64,000 bases of DNA. Source: Spiribacter halobius. Lineage in GTDB: Bacteria; Pseudomonadota; Gammaproteobacteria; Nitrococcales; Nitrococcaceae. Where the stretch lies: positions 3,402,501-3,466,500 of the forward strand of contig NZ_CP086615.1 in NCBI RefSeq assembly GCF_020883455.1, read 5' to 3'. This document shows, piece after piece, positions 46,675 through 57,694 of this stretch (the first letter of the stretch is position 1; each line of letters begins with the position of its first letter). The translations under genes were made by a program, and so were the position numbers. Under the pieces are notes generated by a model. That model was not told the origin of the DNA. It did not search any database and worked only from the letters and a program-made list of their open reading frames with translations.

Positions 46675-47436
46675 GTGAGCAAGAGCAACGGCGAGACCAT
46701 CGTCCACATGGAGGACGTCAACAAGTACTTCGGCGACCTCCACGTCCTGCAGAACGTGAACATGGCAGTGCGGACCGGCGAGGTGGTGGTGGTGATCGGG
46801 GCGAGCGGCTCCGGCAAGTCCACCCTCATCCGCTGCCTCAACGGCCTGGAGCCCTTCCAGAGGGGGCGGATCGAGGTGGACGGCAACGAGCTGAAGCCGA
46901 ACGAGCGCAACGGCCAGGCCCTCACCCGCATCCGGCGCCAGGTGGGCATGGTCTTCCAGCAGTTCAATCTCTTCCCCCACCGCACCGTGATCGAGAACCT
47001 CACCCTCGCCCCGACCAAGGTGAAGGGCCTCTCCGAGGCCGAGGCGGACCGCAAGGGCCGGCAACTGCTCGAGCGCGTGGAGATCGCCGATCAGGCGGAG
47101 AAGTACCCGACCCAGCTCTCCGGTGGCCAGCAGCAGCGCGTGGCCATCGCCCGTGCGCTCGCCATGGACCCGCGGCTGATGCTCTTCGACGAGCCCACCT
47201 CGGCGCTGGACCCGGAGATGATCGGCGAGGTGCTGGACGTCATGCGCGAGCTGGCGAAGGAAGGCATGACCATGATCGTGGTCACCCACGAGATGGGGTT
47301 CGCCCGCGAGGTGGCGGACCGGGTGATCTACATCGACCACGGCCGCATCGTCGAGGAAGGCCCGCCGGAGCGGATCTTCGACCAGCCGGAGCACGACCGG
47401 ACGAAGGATTTCCTGTCCCGCATCCTCCACCACTGA
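46675..47436 (+). CDS. Amino acid ABC transporter ATP-binding protein (GlnQ type)
   Basis: ATPase subunit of 253 aa. Walker [11 protein letters not shown]-loop [18 protein letters not shown], signature LSGGQQQR, Walker [16 protein letters not shown] and switch His in [16 protein letters not shown] are all present. Starts with GTG 46675, 18 bases after the permease. The last codons and stop lie in a perfect 18-bp hairpin (47416-47455). Confidence 0.95.
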   Translation: MSKSNGETIVHMEDVNKYFGDLHVLQNVNMAVRTGEVVVVIGASGSGKSTLIRCLNGLEPFQRGRIEVDGNELKPNERNGQALTRIRRQVGMVFQQFNLFPHRTVIENLTLAPTKVKGLSEAEADRKGRQLLERVEIADQAEKYPTQLSGGQQQRVAIARALAMDPRLMLFDEPTSALDPEMIGEVLDVMRELAKEGMTMIVVTHEMGFAREVADRVIYIDHGRIVEEGPPERIFDQPEHDRTKDFLSRILHH

Positions 47437-47455
47437 TGTGGTGGAGGATGCGGGA
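47416..47455 (+). terminator. Perfect 18-bp hairpin spanning the ABC ATPase stop codon
   Basis: Left arm 47416-47433 (TCCCGCATCCTCCACCAC) pairs exactly with 47438-47455 around TGAT; the stop codon TGA (47434-47436) is in the loop. No T-run follows. It may act as a 3'-end stabiliser or weak terminator. Confidence 0.6.
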
Positions 47456-47488
47456 GTTCAAGGTTCAAAGTTGCAAGTTCAAAGTCTC
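47455..47488. repeat. GTTCAAAG reiterated stretch
   Basis: GTTCAAGGTTCAAAGTTGCAAGTTCAAAG appears as tandem-like GTTCAA(A)G words. It resembles 18145-18200, where the same word occurs in inverted copies. Confidence 0.5.
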
Positions 47489-47624
47489 CTGCAGTCAGGC
47501 TCCCGACTGGTAATCAGGGCTCTCCCAAGCTGGCGGAACAGCCATCTCGGATCCTGAGTGGCAACGAGTTTCGCCTGCGCCGTGAGCCCGTATCGCCGCG
47601 GCGGTGGGTACCCACGGCGGCCGA

Positions 47625-47730
47625 GCGAGGCGGAGCAGGAGCGCCCGGGACCGTAGGCGAGAGGGACCTCGCCTACGAGCCCCCAGGGATGGGTTCACGG
47701 CGTGTCCCGGGCGCTCCTGCCCCGCCTCGC
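47625..47730 (+). repeat. Large palindromic element, copy C
   Basis: Arms 47625-47651 (GCGAGGCGGAGCAGGAGCG onward) and 47704-47730 pair over 27 bases with one mismatch. Inner hairpin CGTAGGCGAG/CTCGCCTACG as in copies A and B; the spacer is slightly changed (CCCCCAGGGATGGGTTCACG). The 407-base gap 47437-47843 contains no gene, only this element, the hairpin and the GTTCAAAG stretch. Confidence 0.88.
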
Positions 47731-47843
47731 GCCCGGCACGGCTGCTACGGCGTCCCTACGCCGCGGGTTCCTGGCGGTGAAATAGCTGAAGGTCGTTGCC
47801 GGTCAGGGGAAACTTTGCACTCGAAACTGCAGCCCTAAACGGC

Positions 47844-48806
47844 ATGGACGCAGCAACCACTGAGCACGCGACTAACGATCAAGCAACCGGCACCGCGGCG
47901 GCGGCCTGGGCCGCTGGGCTTACCCGCCGCTACAACGGTGTCAGCGTCGTTGACGCCATCGACCTCGAGGTGCGGCGGGGGGAGTGCTTTGCGCTGCTCG
48001 GGCCGAACGGGGCCGGCAAGACCACTACGCTGCGGATGCTGCTCGGGCTGACCCCGCCGAGCGACGGAGAGATCCGGGTGCTGGGCGAGCCCATCCCGCT
48101 GCGGGCCCGGGAGATGCGCCAGCGCGCCGGGATCGTGCCGCAGTTCGACAACCTCGACCCCGACTTCACCGTCCGCGAGAACCTGATCACCTACGGCACC
48201 TATTTCGGTCTGCCCCGGGCACACATCGAGGCGCGGATGGACACGCTGCTCGGCTTCGCGGAGCTGCGGGAGCGCGCGCACTCACCGATCCAGGCCCTCT
48301 CCGGCGGCATGAAGCGCCGGCTCACCCTCGCCCGGGCGCTGGTCAACGACCCGGAGCTGCTGGTGCTGGACGAGCCCACCACGGGGCTCGACCCCCAGGC
48401 CCGCCAGCACATCTGGGAGCGCCTGCACCACCTGCGCCGGGAGGGCCGCACGCTGCTGCTCACCACCCACTACATGGAGGAGGCCGAGCGCCTCTGCGAC
48501 CGCGCCGCGATCATCGACGGCGGCCGCATCGTCGCCTGCGACAGCCCGACGCGGCTCATCGAGACCCACATCGAGCCCCACGTGGTGGAGCTGCGCGGCG
48601 ATCTGGCCCTGACCTGGAGCGGTCGCGAGCGGGACACCACGGACCTGCGGGTGGAGAACGTGGGCGAGACGGTGCTGGTCTACGGCCCCGAGCGGGAGCC
48701 GCTGCTGCGAAGGGTGGAGGCCGAGATCGGCCCGCGGTACCTCTACCGGCCGGCGAGCCTGGAGGACGTGTTCCTGAAGCTCACCGGGCGGGAGTTAAGG
48801 GACTGA
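47844..48806 (+). CDS. NodI-like ABC transporter ATP-binding protein without partner permease
   Basis: ATPase subunit of an ABC-2 exporter, 320 aa. Walker A LLGPNGAGKTTTLRMLLGLT, signature LSGGMKRRLTLARALVND, Walker B LLVLDEPTTGLDPQARQHIW and switch LLTTHYMEEAERLCDR place it in the NodI group; the C-terminal extension (HIEPHVVELRGDL and LEDVFLKLTGRELRD) is typical. NodI genes are normally followed by a NodJ-type ABC-2 permease, but the next gene is a convergent DUF3617 gene, so this one is an orphan. ATG 47844 is preferred; an upstream TTG at about 47796 is possible. Confidence 0.88.
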   Translation: MDAATTEHATNDQATGTAAAAWAAGLTRRYNGVSVVDAIDLEVRRGECFALLGPNGAGKTTTLRMLLGLTPPSDGEIRVLGEPIPLRAREMRQRAGIVPQFDNLDPDFTVRENLITYGTYFGLPRAHIEARMDTLLGFAELRERAHSPIQALSGGMKRRLTLARALVNDPELLVLDEPTTGLDPQARQHIWERLHHLRREGRTLLLTTHYMEEAERLCDRAAIIDGGRIVACDSPTRLIETHIEPHVVELRGDLALTWSGRERDTTDLRVENVGETVLVYGPEREPLLRRVEAEIGPRYLYRPASLEDVFLKLTGRELRD

Positions 48807-48867
48807 CGCCCCCGGCGGGCGCGCTGCCGATCGCCCGCGCCATCCGGGCAGATTCACCTGGGAAAGC

Positions 48868-48903
48868 GTCGGGTAGCGCCCTGGGGCGCTTCCCGACCTA
48901 CAG
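48868..48903. repeat. REP element, GTCGGGTAGCGCC type
   Basis: GTCGGGTAGCGCC (48868-48880) pairs with GGCGCTTCCCGAC (48885-48897), followed by CTACAG. Related units are at 49453-49487 and 49528-49565. Confidence 0.7.
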
Positions 48904-48947
48904 ATGCCGGCACCCATCGGATAACTGCCCGCGAGCCTGCGAGGCCT

Positions 48948-49376
48948 TCAGCAGTCTCCGACGCGCTCGCCGGTGATCTCCATGCGGATCTGCATCTCCT
49001 GCCCGCCGGCGCTCATCGCCCCCGAGTAGCTGCCGCGCATGCGGTCGCCCATGAACTCCATCTCGCCGTCCATGGTCATCTCGCCACCGCCGCCGGTGTC
49101 GCAGCTCATGGTGTAGCGCATGGACGAGGCGCTCTGCTCCAGGTTGGTCACCTCGCAGTTGCCCTGCGGGTCCTCCAGCATGGCCTGGAGGCCGCTGTCG
49201 ATCTGCTCGCGGGTCACGCACTGCGTGCTCTCGGAGGACTGGTCCGGCATACCGCCGCCGAAGCTCATGCGGTTCTCCATCCGCCACTCGCCCGGTTCCA
49301 GGTCGGGGCTCTGGGCGCCGGCCACACCCGCCGCCAGGGCGCCGATCAGGCCGAAGATCATGGTGGTTCGCAGCAT
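48948..49376 (-). CDS. DUF3617 periplasmic protein
   Basis: Exported protein of 142 aa with signal peptide (TTMIFGLIGALAAGVAGAQ). The mature part SPDLEPGEWRMENRMSFGGG with four cysteines (QCVTREQI, GNCEVTN, MSCDTGG, GDC-end) is the DUF3617 pattern, likely two disulfides. Function unknown; such proteins often lie near cell-envelope genes. ATG 49376 follows GAGGAGG with a 6-base gap. REP elements bracket the gene on both sides. Confidence 0.85.
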   Translation of the reverse strand: MLRTTMIFGLIGALAAGVAGAQSPDLEPGEWRMENRMSFGGGMPDQSSESTQCVTREQIDSGLQAMLEDPQGNCEVTNLEQSASSMRYTMSCDTGGGGEMTMDGEMEFMGDRMRGSYSGAMSAGGQEMQIRMEITGERVGDC

Positions 49377-49452
49377 CTCTGCCTCCTCACGGATTGTGGC
49401 GGTGGCCCACAGCATGGAACGGAACGGCGCCGATGTCGCGTGCGACAGCCAG

Positions 49453-49565
49453 GTGTAGGTCGGCAAGCGCGCCAGCGCTCGCCGACAGACGGGCGCAGAG
49501 CGGCCGACCACCGATTCGCCTGACGGCGTGTCGGTTAGCGCCTGCCGGCGCTTCCCGACCTACAG
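49453..49565. repeat. Pair of REP elements between DUF3617 and ampE genes
   Basis: Unit 1: GTAGGTCGGCAAGCGC with GCGCTCGCCGAC (49455-49486). Unit 2: GTGTCGGTTAGCGCC with GGCGCTTCCCGACCTACAG (49528-49565). Unit 2 overlaps the last codon of ampE and supplies its TAG stop (complement of CTA at 49560-49562). Confidence 0.7.
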
Positions 49566-50420
49566 AAAACCGGCGAGGACGCCCACCGCCACGCCTGCGA
49601 GCCAGACGTACAGCGCCCTGCGCATCAGGCGGCCGGCATCCTGCACCGCGGCGGCGGTGAGGTCCCGCTCGCCGCCGGTGGGCGGGATGCCGAGGGCGCC
49701 GAGGGCGGCGGCGCCGAGGCGCCGGTCGTCCTCGGCGACGGCGCCGCTCCAGGCCCGGCGGACGGCGGCGAAGTCACCGGCCAGCGCCAGCGCCAGGGCG
49801 AGCAGGCGATTGGGCAGCCAGTCCGCGAAGGCGACGGCCTGGCCCGCCGCGGCGCAGTAGCCGGGGCCGGCGTTGTCGTGGCAGTCCCCGAAGGCGCGGG
49901 AGAGCACCAGCAGGCGGTAGCCGAAGGCGCCTATCAGCCCCAGCAGCAGGAACCAGAACACCGGCGCGAATACCCGCGTGCGGGCGCGCAGAGCCAGGGC
50001 GACCACCGCTGCCTCGGGCAGGGCCTCGTCATCCGCGGGCGCCGGCTGGCCACCCTGTAACCCGGCCAGGGCGGCGCGGGCACCGGCCGTGTCCCCTGCC
50101 CGCAGGGCGGCGAGAAAGCGCCGCAGCTCCGTCTCCAGCGGCTCGCCGCCGCCAAAGGCGAAACACAGCGCCAGCACCCCGAGGGCCAGCCCGCCGAGGC
50201 CGAACAGCAGATCGTAGACCAGCCACTGCACGACGAGGACGGCCAGCAGGGGGCCCATCAGCAGCAGCGCGAGCCCGCCGCCGTGGTTCCACAGCCCGAG
50301 CGGCTGCAGGCGCGCCCGCAGCCAGCGGCCGTAGCGGTAGAAGCCCCGGGCGCTGCGCCAGCCGCCCGGGGGCAGGCGGCCGTTCAGCCAGAGGGCGGCC
50401 AGCAGCGCCAGCAGGTTCAT
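49560..50420 (-). CDS. ampE: AmpE-like inner membrane regulatory protein
   Basis: Membrane protein of 286 aa encoded directly downstream of ampD with a 4-base overlap, the standard ampDE order. The N-terminus is short and hydrophobic (MNLLALLAALWLNGRLP) rather than the long cytoplasmic start of enterobacterial AmpE. Membrane segments: about 50-90, 150-170, 200-215 and 270-286. RLPPGGWRSARGF and FWFLLLGLIGAFGYRLL fit the AmpE/CobD-like superfamily. In enterobacteria AmpE is linked to beta-lactamase induction; its biochemical role is unknown. No ampC is in the window. Confidence 0.82.
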   Translation of the reverse strand: MNLLALLAALWLNGRLPPGGWRSARGFYRYGRWLRARLQPLGLWNHGGGLALLLMGPLLAVLVVQWLVYDLLFGLGGLALGVLALCFAFGGGEPLETELRRFLAALRAGDTAGARAALAGLQGGQPAPADDEALPEAAVVALALRARTRVFAPVFWFLLLGLIGAFGYRLLVLSRAFGDCHDNAGPGYCAAAGQAVAFADWLPNRLLALALALAGDFAAVRRAWSGAVAEDDRRLGAAALGALGIPPTGGERDLTAAAVQDAGRLMRRALYVWLAGVAVGVLAGFL

Positions 50421-50983
50421 GCGCCCGCCTCCGGCAGCGCCTGGGTCTGCGGCCGGGGCACGCCAAGCGTGCGCTGCAGGCGCGCCCAGTCGAAACCAGG
50501 ACCGGGGTCGGTCTTGCGATGGGGCGCGACGTGGCAGTGGCCCACCACGTGCTCCCGGGTGATCGCGGGGTAGGCCCGCATCAGCGCCGGCAGCACGGCC
50601 TCCAGCGCGGCGTACTGGGCCTCGGCGTAGGGGCGCTCGTCGTCGCCCTCCAGCTCGATACCGATGGAGAAATCATTGCAGCGGGCGCGGCCGCGGAAGG
50701 CGGAATCTCCTGCATGCCAGGCACGCTCGGCGAAGGGCACGAACTGCACCAGGGCGCCATCCCGGCGGATGAACAGATGCGCCGAAACCCGCAGCCCGGC
50801 GATGGCCGCGAAATAGGGATGCGCGGCCGGGTCCAGCCGGTTGGTGAACAGCTGCTCCACCTCGGGCCCGCCGAACACCCCCGGCGGCAGGCTGATGCCA
50901 TGCAGCACCACGAGCTCCGGCGCGCAGCCAGGCGGGCGCGCGTCGCGATTCGGCGAGGGCACGAACCGTGCGCCCTCGAGCAT
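50417..50983 (-). CDS. ampD: N-acetyl-anhydromuramyl-L-alanine amidase AmpD
   Basis: Cytoplasmic zinc amidase (188 aa) that releases the stem peptide from anhydro-MurNAc-peptides during murein recycling. The amidase_2 fold begins ARFVPSPNRDARPPG; the first zinc His is in VVLHGISLPPG, and GHCHVAPHRKTDPGPGFDW carries the remaining His and Asp ligands. CNDFSIGIELEGDDERPY is highly conserved. ATG 50983 follows GAGG. The gene pairs with ampE and shares a pathway with anmK at 2148. Confidence 0.95.
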   Translation of the reverse strand: MLEGARFVPSPNRDARPPGCAPELVVLHGISLPPGVFGGPEVEQLFTNRLDPAAHPYFAAIAGLRVSAHLFIRRDGALVQFVPFAERAWHAGDSAFRGRARCNDFSIGIELEGDDERPYAEAQYAALEAVLPALMRAYPAITREHVVGHCHVAPHRKTDPGPGFDWARLQRTLGVPRPQTQALPEAGA

Positions 50984-51088
50984 GGCGTCATCCTCTGTGA
51001 CCTGCACCCTGCAGCTCCCGCTCGCCTGCTGCGCCGGCGCGCAATGATACCATTCGCCTTTGCCGCCAGCGTCCGCCGGAGGCCGCCC

Positions 51089-53140
<2,052 letters not shown>

Positions 53141-53162
53141 GAGAAACGAAGCTGGCGCGGCC

Positions 53163-53293
53163 TGTAGGAGCGGCGCCCCCGCCGCGAATCTCCGGGCGCC
53201 AGCCGGCAGGTCGTGCACCGCCGAAGGCGGTGTGCGACATCCCGAACCCCGTGCGGAAACGTCGCACCTGGCTGCGCCGCGCACGACCTACGG
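53163..53293. repeat. Compound REP/BIME element
   Basis: A TGTAGGAGCGGCGCCCC..GCCGCGAAT unit (53163-53190) followed by a GGTCGTGCACCGCC..GGCGGTGTGCGACAT and ..GTCGCAC..GCGCGCACGACC-TACG inverted pair (53208-53293). It lies between convergent genes. Confidence 0.72.
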
Positions 53294-53357
53294 CTCTGCG
53301 CACGCTATTGCGGCCGGAGACCGATCCCGCGCCGGCTGCGGCGTACTCGCACCCGGC

Positions 53358-56300
53358 CTACCGCAACGGCGCGAACAGCTGCTCCACGTCCGCCATCTCC
53401 AGCGCCGCCGTGCTGCCCTGCTCGCCACCCAGCAGCGCATCGCCCAGCTCGGCCTTGCGCTGCTGCAGGGCCATGATCTTCTCCTCCACGGTGTTCCGCG
53501 TCAGCAGGTGGTAGACGAACACGGGCTGCGCCTGGCCGATGCGGTGGGCGCGGTCGGTGGCCTGGCGCATGACCGCCGGGTTCCACCAGGGGTCGTAGTG
53601 GATCACGGTATCGGCGGCAGTGAGGTTGAGCCCGGTGCCACCGGCCTTGAGGCTTACCAGGAACAGCGGCACCGCGCCGGACTGGAAGCGCGCCACCTGC
53701 GCCTCGCGGTCCCGCGTCTGGCCGGTGAGCATGGCGTAGTCGATGCCGGTGCCGGCCAGCGCCTGCTCGATGAGGGCGAGCATGGAGGTGAACTGGGAGA
53801 ACAGCAGCACCCGGCGCCCCTCCTCGATGAGCTCCGGGAGCAGATCCATCAGCAGCTCGAGCTTGGCCGAGCGCTCGACGCCGCGGGCGGCGTCCATCTT
53901 CAGCAGGCGCGGGTCGCAGCACACCTGGCGCAGCTTCAGCAGCGCGTCCAGCACCACCACCTGGCTCTGGCCGAGCCCGCGGCGGGCGATCTCCTGGCGC
54001 ACGCGCTGGTCCATCGCCACCCGCACGGTCTCGTAAAGGTCCCGCTGGGCGCCGGTGAGCTCGGCGTGGCGCTGCATCTCGGTCTTGGGCGGCAGCTCGC
54101 GGGCGATGGCCTGCTTGGTCCGCCGCAGCAGGAAGGGGCTGATGCGCTGCCGCAGGCCGCGCTGGCGGCCGCTGTCGCCGTCCCGCTCCACGGGGCGGCG
54201 GAAGACGCGGTTGAAGCTGTCCTGGTCCCCCAGCAGACCGGGCAGGACGAAGTCGAACTGGGTCCAGAGCTCGCCGAGGTGGTTCTCGAGCGGCGTGCCG
54301 GTGAGGCACAGGCGCTGCCGGGCGCGTAGCTGGCGCACCGCACGGGCGGCCTTGGCGCGGGGGTTCTTCACCGCCTGGGCCTCGTCCAGCACGCAGAGAT
54401 GCCAGGGCTGGGCGGCGAGGGCCTCGACGTCCCGGTGGGCCAGGGCATAGGTGGTGAGCACCAGGTCATAGGCGCCGAGGGGCTCGCGCCGGCGATGGCG
54501 GTCGCTGCCGTGCAGGCGCAGCACCCGCAGCCCGGGGGCGAAGCGCTCGGCCTCGCGCTCCCAGTTGAACAGCAGGCTGGTGGGGGCCACCACCAGGCTC
54601 GGGTCGGCGGCCCGGCCGGCCTCCTTCTCGCGGAGCAGATGCGCCAGCACCTGGATGGTCTTGCCAAGGCCCATGTCGTCGGCGAGCACGCCGCCGAGCC
54701 CCTGCGCGGCGAGGGCCTGCAGCCAGCCGAGGCCCTCACGCTGGTAGCCGCGGAGCGCCCCCTGCAAGCCGGCAGGGGCCTCCGCCGGCTCAATCCGCCC
54801 CAGGGCGGCGATGCGCTGGCCGAGCTCGCGCAGGGCCTCGTCGCCCTCCCAGCGCAGAGGCGCGCCGGCCTCCAAGGCCTCCAGCGCCCCCGCCCGCAGC
54901 GCCGGCAGGCGCAGGCGGCCGTCCTCGGCGTCGGCCTGCGGGTCGTAGAGCTCGCTCAGGGTGCGGAGGATGGGCACGAAGCGGGCCGCCGGCACCGGCA
55001 GCAGGCGGCCGTCGCCGAGGTCCAGCAGCAGGCTCGCCTCGGGGTCGACGGCGTCCAGATGGCGCTGGGACATGGCCTGGGGCTGGCGGCGAATGAGCTG
55101 CATCAGCAGCGGCAGCAGCGAGTGCCGCTCCCCCTCCACCTCAACGCCCAGCTCCAGCTCGAACCAGGCGTTGCCGGACTCCGCGTCCAGGTCGGCGTAC
55201 CAGTCATCCGGCTCCACCAGCCGCCAGGGGAAGGCGGCAGTGGTCTCCACCCGCCAGCCCGCGGCCTCGAGCTCCGGCACGGCCCGGGTGATGACCTCGA
55301 GCCAGTCCGTACCGCGGCCGGGGACGTAGCGCCCCGCCTCCACCGAGGGCGGCTCCGTAAGGCCGAAGCCGCGCAGGCGCTCGGCGGCCGCCTGCTCGGC
55401 CGCCCGGTCCCGCAGCACCTCTACCAGGGCGCCCTCGCTCACCTGGCGGGCGCGTTCCTGCTGGCCGCCGGGGGGCAGGGTCACGCCATCATAGTCGAAG
55501 GCGAGCCGCGCCACCGGCTCCGGCTCGTCGAAGCCATCGCCCCAGTACTCGTCGCTGACCAGCCGATCCTGCTCCAGCACCAGGCAGGGCACCGGGGTGA
55601 CATCCTTTATCTCCCGACGCGGCGGGGGCTCCGGGAGCGGCACGACGTCACCGAGACGCCGCAGCGCACCGGCGACATCGGCCACCTCCGCCGCCGCCAC
55701 CGGCGGCGCCGCCAGCAGGGTCGAGGCCGTCCGCGCCGGCAGACCCAGCTCCAGCGGCCCGGCTTCGCCGCTGGCCGTCGCCACATACCAGGGCGGCTCC
55801 CCGCGCAGCGCGACGAGGGGCTCGTCGTCTTCGCCCGCCGCGTCCGCTACCAGGCGCTGGGAGCCATCCTCCAGGACCTGCCAGCGCAGGGCACCACGGC
55901 GGGTCGGGCCGGGACTGAGCACAGTGCCTCCGGCGCTGCCCCAGTGCGCGCGGCCGAGCTCGGCAAGCTCGCGCAGCACCACCGGCACCTGTACCGGGTC
56001 TACCGGCCCTTTGCCATTCGGCAGCAGCGGCAGCACCCGCCGGTCCCCCGGGGTGAGGAAGCGGGCGCCGGTGGCCCCGTCTCCGGCATAGGGGGACAGC
56101 CGTCCGAGGGAGCCGTCCTTGCGCCGGCGCCCCTTCCAGACGGAGACCTCCAGCGCCGCCCCGGGCCGCACGTCGAGCACGTAGAGCAGGGTCTCCGCCG
56201 GCCTGCGCGCCTCATCCTGCGCCTCCAGCGTTGCGCCGATATCCTGCAGCCACAACCGCGTCGCCGGCGAGACGCCGTTGTGCGTGCCTTCGCGGGGCGC

Positions 56301-56597
56301 CTCCAGAAAGCGGATGAGCGCGGCGATGCCGTGCTTGCAGTCGCCGCCCAGGGGGCAGCTGCAGTCGATGGTCACCGGCCGGCGCGAGGGCGGCGGATTG
56401 ATGCGCACGTGCACCCGGTAGACATTACGCCCGGAGCCGTGGACCCGGGCGAAGAAGCCGTCCCCCGCCGGGTCGATGTCCAGCACCCGGTCCTCCTCGG
56501 CATAGCGCAGCCCGCGCTCGAGATACTGCGGGTCGAAATCCGCCCAGATGACGTGCTCGCCGTAATCGTTCAGCCAGCGCTGCAATGCGTCGGACAC
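53358..56597 (-). CDS. SWIM zinc finger / SNF2-family helicase
   Basis: Large DNA-dependent ATPase (1079 aa). A SWIM-type zinc finger (IDCSCPLGGDCKHGIAALIR, near residue 80) precedes a long unassigned region, then the SNF2 N domain: Walker A VLADDMGLGKTIQVLAHLLR (near 640), LVVAPTSLLFNWEREAERF, DEAQ box LCVLDEAQAVKNPRA (near 737). The helicase C domain follows: VLLFSQFTSMLALIEQALAG, LVSLKAGGTGLNLTAAD and DRAHRIGQAQPVFVYHLL. The set is that of bacterial HepA/RapA-relatives whose targets are not known. GTG 56597 is chosen as start, with GGGGAG 5 bases upstream. Confidence 0.93.
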   Translation of the reverse strand: MSDALQRWLNDYGEHVIWADFDPQYLERGLRYAEEDRVLDIDPAGDGFFARVHGSGRNVYRVHVRINPPPSRRPVTIDCSCPLGGDCKHGIAALIRFLEAPREGTHNGVSPATRLWLQDIGATLEAQDEARRPAETLLYVLDVRPGAALEVSVWKGRRRKDGSLGRLSPYAGDGATGARFLTPGDRRVLPLLPNGKGPVDPVQVPVVLRELAELGRAHWGSAGGTVLSPGPTRRGALRWQVLEDGSQRLVADAAGEDDEPLVALRGEPPWYVATASGEAGPLELGLPARTASTLLAAPPVAAAEVADVAGALRRLGDVVPLPEPPPRREIKDVTPVPCLVLEQDRLVSDEYWGDGFDEPEPVARLAFDYDGVTLPPGGQQERARQVSEGALVEVLRDRAAEQAAAERLRGFGLTEPPSVEAGRYVPGRGTDWLEVITRAVPELEAAGWRVETTAAFPWRLVEPDDWYADLDAESGNAWFELELGVEVEGERHSLLPLLMQLIRRQPQAMSQRHLDAVDPEASLLLDLGDGRLLPVPAARFVPILRTLSELYDPQADAEDGRLRLPALRAGALEALEAGAPLRWEGDEALRELGQRIAALGRIEPAEAPAGLQGALRGYQREGLGWLQALAAQGLGGVLADDMGLGKTIQVLAHLLREKEAGRAADPSLVVAPTSLLFNWEREAERFAPGLRVLRLHGSDRHRRREPLGAYDLVLTTYALAHRDVEALAAQPWHLCVLDEAQAVKNPRAKAARAVRQLRARQRLCLTGTPLENHLGELWTQFDFVLPGLLGDQDSFNRVFRRPVERDGDSGRQRGLRQRISPFLLRRTKQAIARELPPKTEMQRHAELTGAQRDLYETVRVAMDQRVRQEIARRGLGQSQVVVLDALLKLRQVCCDPRLLKMDAARGVERSAKLELLMDLLPELIEEGRRVLLFSQFTSMLALIEQALAGTGIDYAMLTGQTRDREAQVARFQSGAVPLFLVSLKAGGTGLNLTAADTVIHYDPWWNPAVMRQATDRAHRIGQAQPVFVYHLLTRNTVEEKIMALQQRKAELGDALLGGEQGSTAALEMADVEQLFAPLR

Positions 56598-56757
56598 CCG
56601 ACTCCCCTGCGGTTGCGGTCGCCAATCAAACTTTTCAGGGTACCGCGAACCGGCGAAGGAAGGGAGCGGGGCCCAGCCACGGAAGTTCATGCCCCTGCCC
56701 CCAAGAGTCGGTTATCGTGCCGAGGCGCTCCATGGAACTGCGGCCGGCGGCAACTGC

Positions 56758-57540
56758 ATGACCTTTTTTCTCACCAAGATCCTCGGCGCGGTGCTGATGC
56801 CGCTGCCGCTGATTCTGCTCGGCCTGGTGCTGGGGCTGGGTCTGGCGGCGCTCACGCGGTGGCGTCGCTGCGGACTCGCCATCACGGCCGCCGGGACGCT
56901 CGCTCTCGCGCTGCTCTCCTGGTGGCCGGTGGCAGACCGTGTGATCGGGCCGCTGGAGTCGGCATATCCGGCCCTGGCGCCGGAAGAGCTGCCGGAGGCG
57001 GTGCCCGCGGTGATCGTGCTCGGCGCGGGCTCGGTCTGGGCACCGGAGCTGCCGGTGACGAGCCGGCTCTCCGCGACGGCGGTACGGCGGCTGACGGAGG
57101 GGGTAAGGCTCTGGCGCGAGCGCCCGGAGGCCCGCTTCGTCGTCTCCGGCTGGGGCGCGGAGCGGCCGGAGGCCGAGCTCGCCGCGGGGTTGCTGCAGGC
57201 GTTGGGCTTGCCGGCGGAGACGATCCATGCGCTTCCTCGCCCCCGCAACACGGAGGCGGAAGCCATGGCCTACGCGGCCCTGGAACTGCCCGGGCGCCCG
57301 GTGCTGGTCACCTCCGCCGCCCACATGCCACGGGCGGTGGCGGCTTTCCGGGCCCAGGGGATCGAGCCCATCCCGGCGCCGACGGATCACCGCGCCGTGC
57401 GACGGGGCTTCCACTTCCCGCGCGACTTCACGCCCCAGGCCCGGGACCTGGAAACCAGCGAGCGGGCGTGGCACGAGTACCTGGGGCGGTCGTGGGCATG
57501 GGTGCGGGGCCTGTGGGGGCAGAGCCCGACGCCCCCGTAA
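56758..57540 (+). CDS. YdcF/ElyC-type DUF218 membrane protein
   Basis: A 260-residue protein with two N-terminal membrane helices (AVLMPLPLILLGLVLGLGLA and LAITAAGTLALALLSWW) and a DUF218 domain: VPAVIVLGAGSVWAPELPVT, EARFVVSGWGAERPEAELAA, PRPRNTEAEAMAYAALELPG and RPVLVTSAAHMPRAVAAFRA. ElyC of E. coli is needed for undecaprenyl-phosphate lipid homeostasis in envelope synthesis; this is the closest characterised relative by layout. ATG 56758 is the first start before the helices. Confidence 0.9.
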   Translation: MTFFLTKILGAVLMPLPLILLGLVLGLGLAALTRWRRCGLAITAAGTLALALLSWWPVADRVIGPLESAYPALAPEELPEAVPAVIVLGAGSVWAPELPVTSRLSATAVRRLTEGVRLWRERPEARFVVSGWGAERPEAELAAGLLQALGLPAETIHALPRPRNTEAEAMAYAALELPGRPVLVTSAAHMPRAVAAFRAQGIEPIPAPTDHRAVRRGFHFPRDFTPQARDLETSERAWHEYLGRSWAWVRGLWGQSPTPP

Positions 57541-57605
57541 CTTCAGGACCGGGAGTCTTTGAGCAGTAGGCCGCGTGTCCGTCCCGCTTCCCGCCATCTG
57601 TCGGA

Positions 57606-57685
57606 GATCGCCGCGGCTCGCGCCTCCCACGGCGGGCGGCGGTGGCTCCGGGGCCCACTGTGGGAGGCGCGAGCAGCGGCGACCT
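57606..57685. repeat. Inverted repeat GCTCGCGCCTCCCAC
   Basis: CGCCGCGGCTCGCGCCTCCC (from about 57609) and GTGGGAGGCGCGAGCAGCGG (57661-57680) pair over about 24 bases. The right half together with the adjoining Uma2 3' end is duplicated at 61861-61900. Confidence 0.65.
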
Positions 57686-57694
57686 GCCCGCAAC

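Noticed and set aside
45960-47513. 517-aa plus-strand ORF across the ABC permease and ATPase genes
   Set aside because: It is out of frame with both genes, which have clear family motifs and start signals; composition is Arg/Gly/His-rich as expected for a shadow frame.
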